Source: JBGPMO01 sp041487075 (GTDB taxonomy: Bacteria > Patescibacteriota > Minisyncoccia > UBA6257 > 1-14-0-10-40-38). From it: 5,369 bases of DNA. The number at the start of each line of letters is the position of its first letter. Position 1 is the stretch's first letter. The DNA lies in assembly GCA_041487075.1 (NCBI GenBank), contig JBGPMO010000044.1:1-5369 (forward strand), given 5' to 3'. Below the pieces are notes generated by a model. That model saw only the letters and a list, made by a program, of their open reading frames with translations. It was not told where the DNA came from and ran no database searches. Positions 4,790 to 5,369 of this stretch are shown in pieces. The position numbers and the translations under genes were made by a program.

Positions 4790-5369
4790 ATGAATACCTT
4801 GCTCCTCATTGACTCTCACGCACTCATCCATCGCTTTTTTCACGCCCTTCCTCCGCTTACCACGCCAAGTGGAGAGCCCATTGGCGCCGTCTACGGCCTT
4901 TCGGTCGTACTCTTAAAAATCCTCCGCGAAGTACAGCCGACGTATGCGGCGGCCGCTTTTGATCGGCCGGAAAAAACATTCCGCGCCGAGGCATTCACCG
5001 CTTACAAAATTCATCGCCCGCCGGCACCGAACGCGCTCATCACCCAATTTGATCGGGCTCGCGAGACATTCCGTGCATTTCAAATTCCTATCTTCGAAGC
5101 GCCCGGCTTCGAAGCGGATGATATCATTGGCACACTCGTCGCACAGTTTCTCACGTCCCCGCATCTTCAAATAGTTATTTTGACCGGCGACTTCGACCTA
5201 CTTCAACTCGTAACAGATGACCGGGTGGTTGCTGAAATCATTACGCACGGCACGAGCGAAACCAAACGCTATCGCGAAACCGAAGTCATCGAAAAATATG
5301 GGCTCCCGCCCGAAAAGCTCTCGGACTATAAGGGGCTTGTCGGAGACGCCTCGGACAATATTCCCGGCG
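4790..5369 (+). CDS. polA: DNA polymerase I, N-terminal 5'-3' exonuclease domain (truncated at the window edge)
   Basis: The 5'-nuclease domain of DNA polymerase I removes RNA primers and flaps during replication and repair. The first 193 codons are present. The metal-binding and substrate motifs of the family are in order: LLLIDSHALIHR with D8 and R15, FDRPEKTFR with D58 and R65, YKIHR (72-76), GFEADDIIGTL with E108, D110 and D111, TGDFDLLQL with D134 and D136, and LVGDASDNIPG with D186 and D189. All acidic ligands expected from the Taq and E. coli enzymes are retained, so the nuclease should be active. The residue between the Asps of the GDxD motif is Phe rather than the usual Lys or Arg. 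The ATG at 4790 fits the conserved N terminus exactly, and no Shine-Dalgarno is visible. Whether a polymerase domain follows cannot be seen, so a stand-alone exonuclease is possible. Confidence 0.95.
   Translation, partial: MNTLLLIDSHALIHRFFHALPPLTTPSGEPIGAVYGLSVVLLKILREVQPTYAAAAFDRPEKTFRAEAFTAYKIHRPPAPNALITQFDRARETFRAFQIPIFEAPGFEADDIIGTLVAQFLTSPHLQIVILTGDFDLLQLVTDDRVVAEIITHGTSETKRYRETEVIEKYGLPPEKLSDYKGLVGDASDNIPG
4841..4854 (-). promoter_or_regulatory. Shine-Dalgarno-like GGAGG and alternative GTG start of the actin-like gene
   Basis: On the minus strand GGAGG (4850-4854) lies 6 bases before a GTG (4841-4843) in frame with the actin-like gene, so translation from here would add 25 residues. 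The spacing is ideal. However, the site is inside polA codons on the opposite strand, the added residues look unlike the family, and no other gene in this window uses a clear Shine-Dalgarno. It may therefore be coincidental. It is recorded because it decides between two gene models. Confidence 0.35.

Overview
The window reads as part of a Patescibacteria (CPR) genome, probably Parcubacteria-like. This is inferred from the baseplate-J-type single-pass membrane protein, a family I associate with CPR genomes, from the style of the ribosomal proteins, and from the scarcity of Shine-Dalgarno sites. It cannot be proven from this window alone. Coding density is high. Coding regions are of moderate G+C, while three of the spacers are very A+T-rich and repetitive.

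Layout, left to right. Positions 1-1945 carry five translation genes on the minus strand. In transcription order they are infA (IF-1), rpmJ (L36), rpsM (S13), rpsK (S11) and rpsD (S4, cut by the left edge). This is the conserved infA/alpha-operon order; rpoA and rplQ would be expected just beyond the left edge. The rpsM/rpmJ, rpsK/rpsM and rpsD/rpsK spacers are each filled by inverted arrays of a 7-base repeat (ATAACNN facing GTTATNN). The infA-rpmJ spacer instead holds an 11-bp inverted repeat enclosing smaller hairpins. A sigma70-like promoter with a 17-bp spacer sits at the end of the preceding gene and could drive the cluster.

Positions 1981-4768 (or 4843) carry two adjacent minus-strand genes. 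The first transcribed encodes a divergent FtsA/PilM-like actin-fold protein whose nucleotide-binding motifs look lost. The second encodes a single-pass membrane protein with a cytoplasmic N-terminal domain and a long outer region of the CPR baseplate-J-like family. Their architecture recalls a PilM/PilN pair: a cytoplasmic actin-like scaffold plus a bitopic membrane partner. They occupy the place where secY-adk-map usually precede infA.

Positions 4790-5369 carry, divergently on the plus strand, the N-terminal 5'-nuclease domain of DNA polymerase I (polA), cut by the right edge. Its start lies only 21 bp from the preferred start of the actin-like gene, or 54 bp inside it if a GTG start with a good Shine-Dalgarno is used.

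The best candidates for something undescribed are the inverted heptad arrays, which sit in a constant register 4-5 bases upstream of three ribosomal-protein start codons, and the pseudo-actin/bitopic-protein pair.
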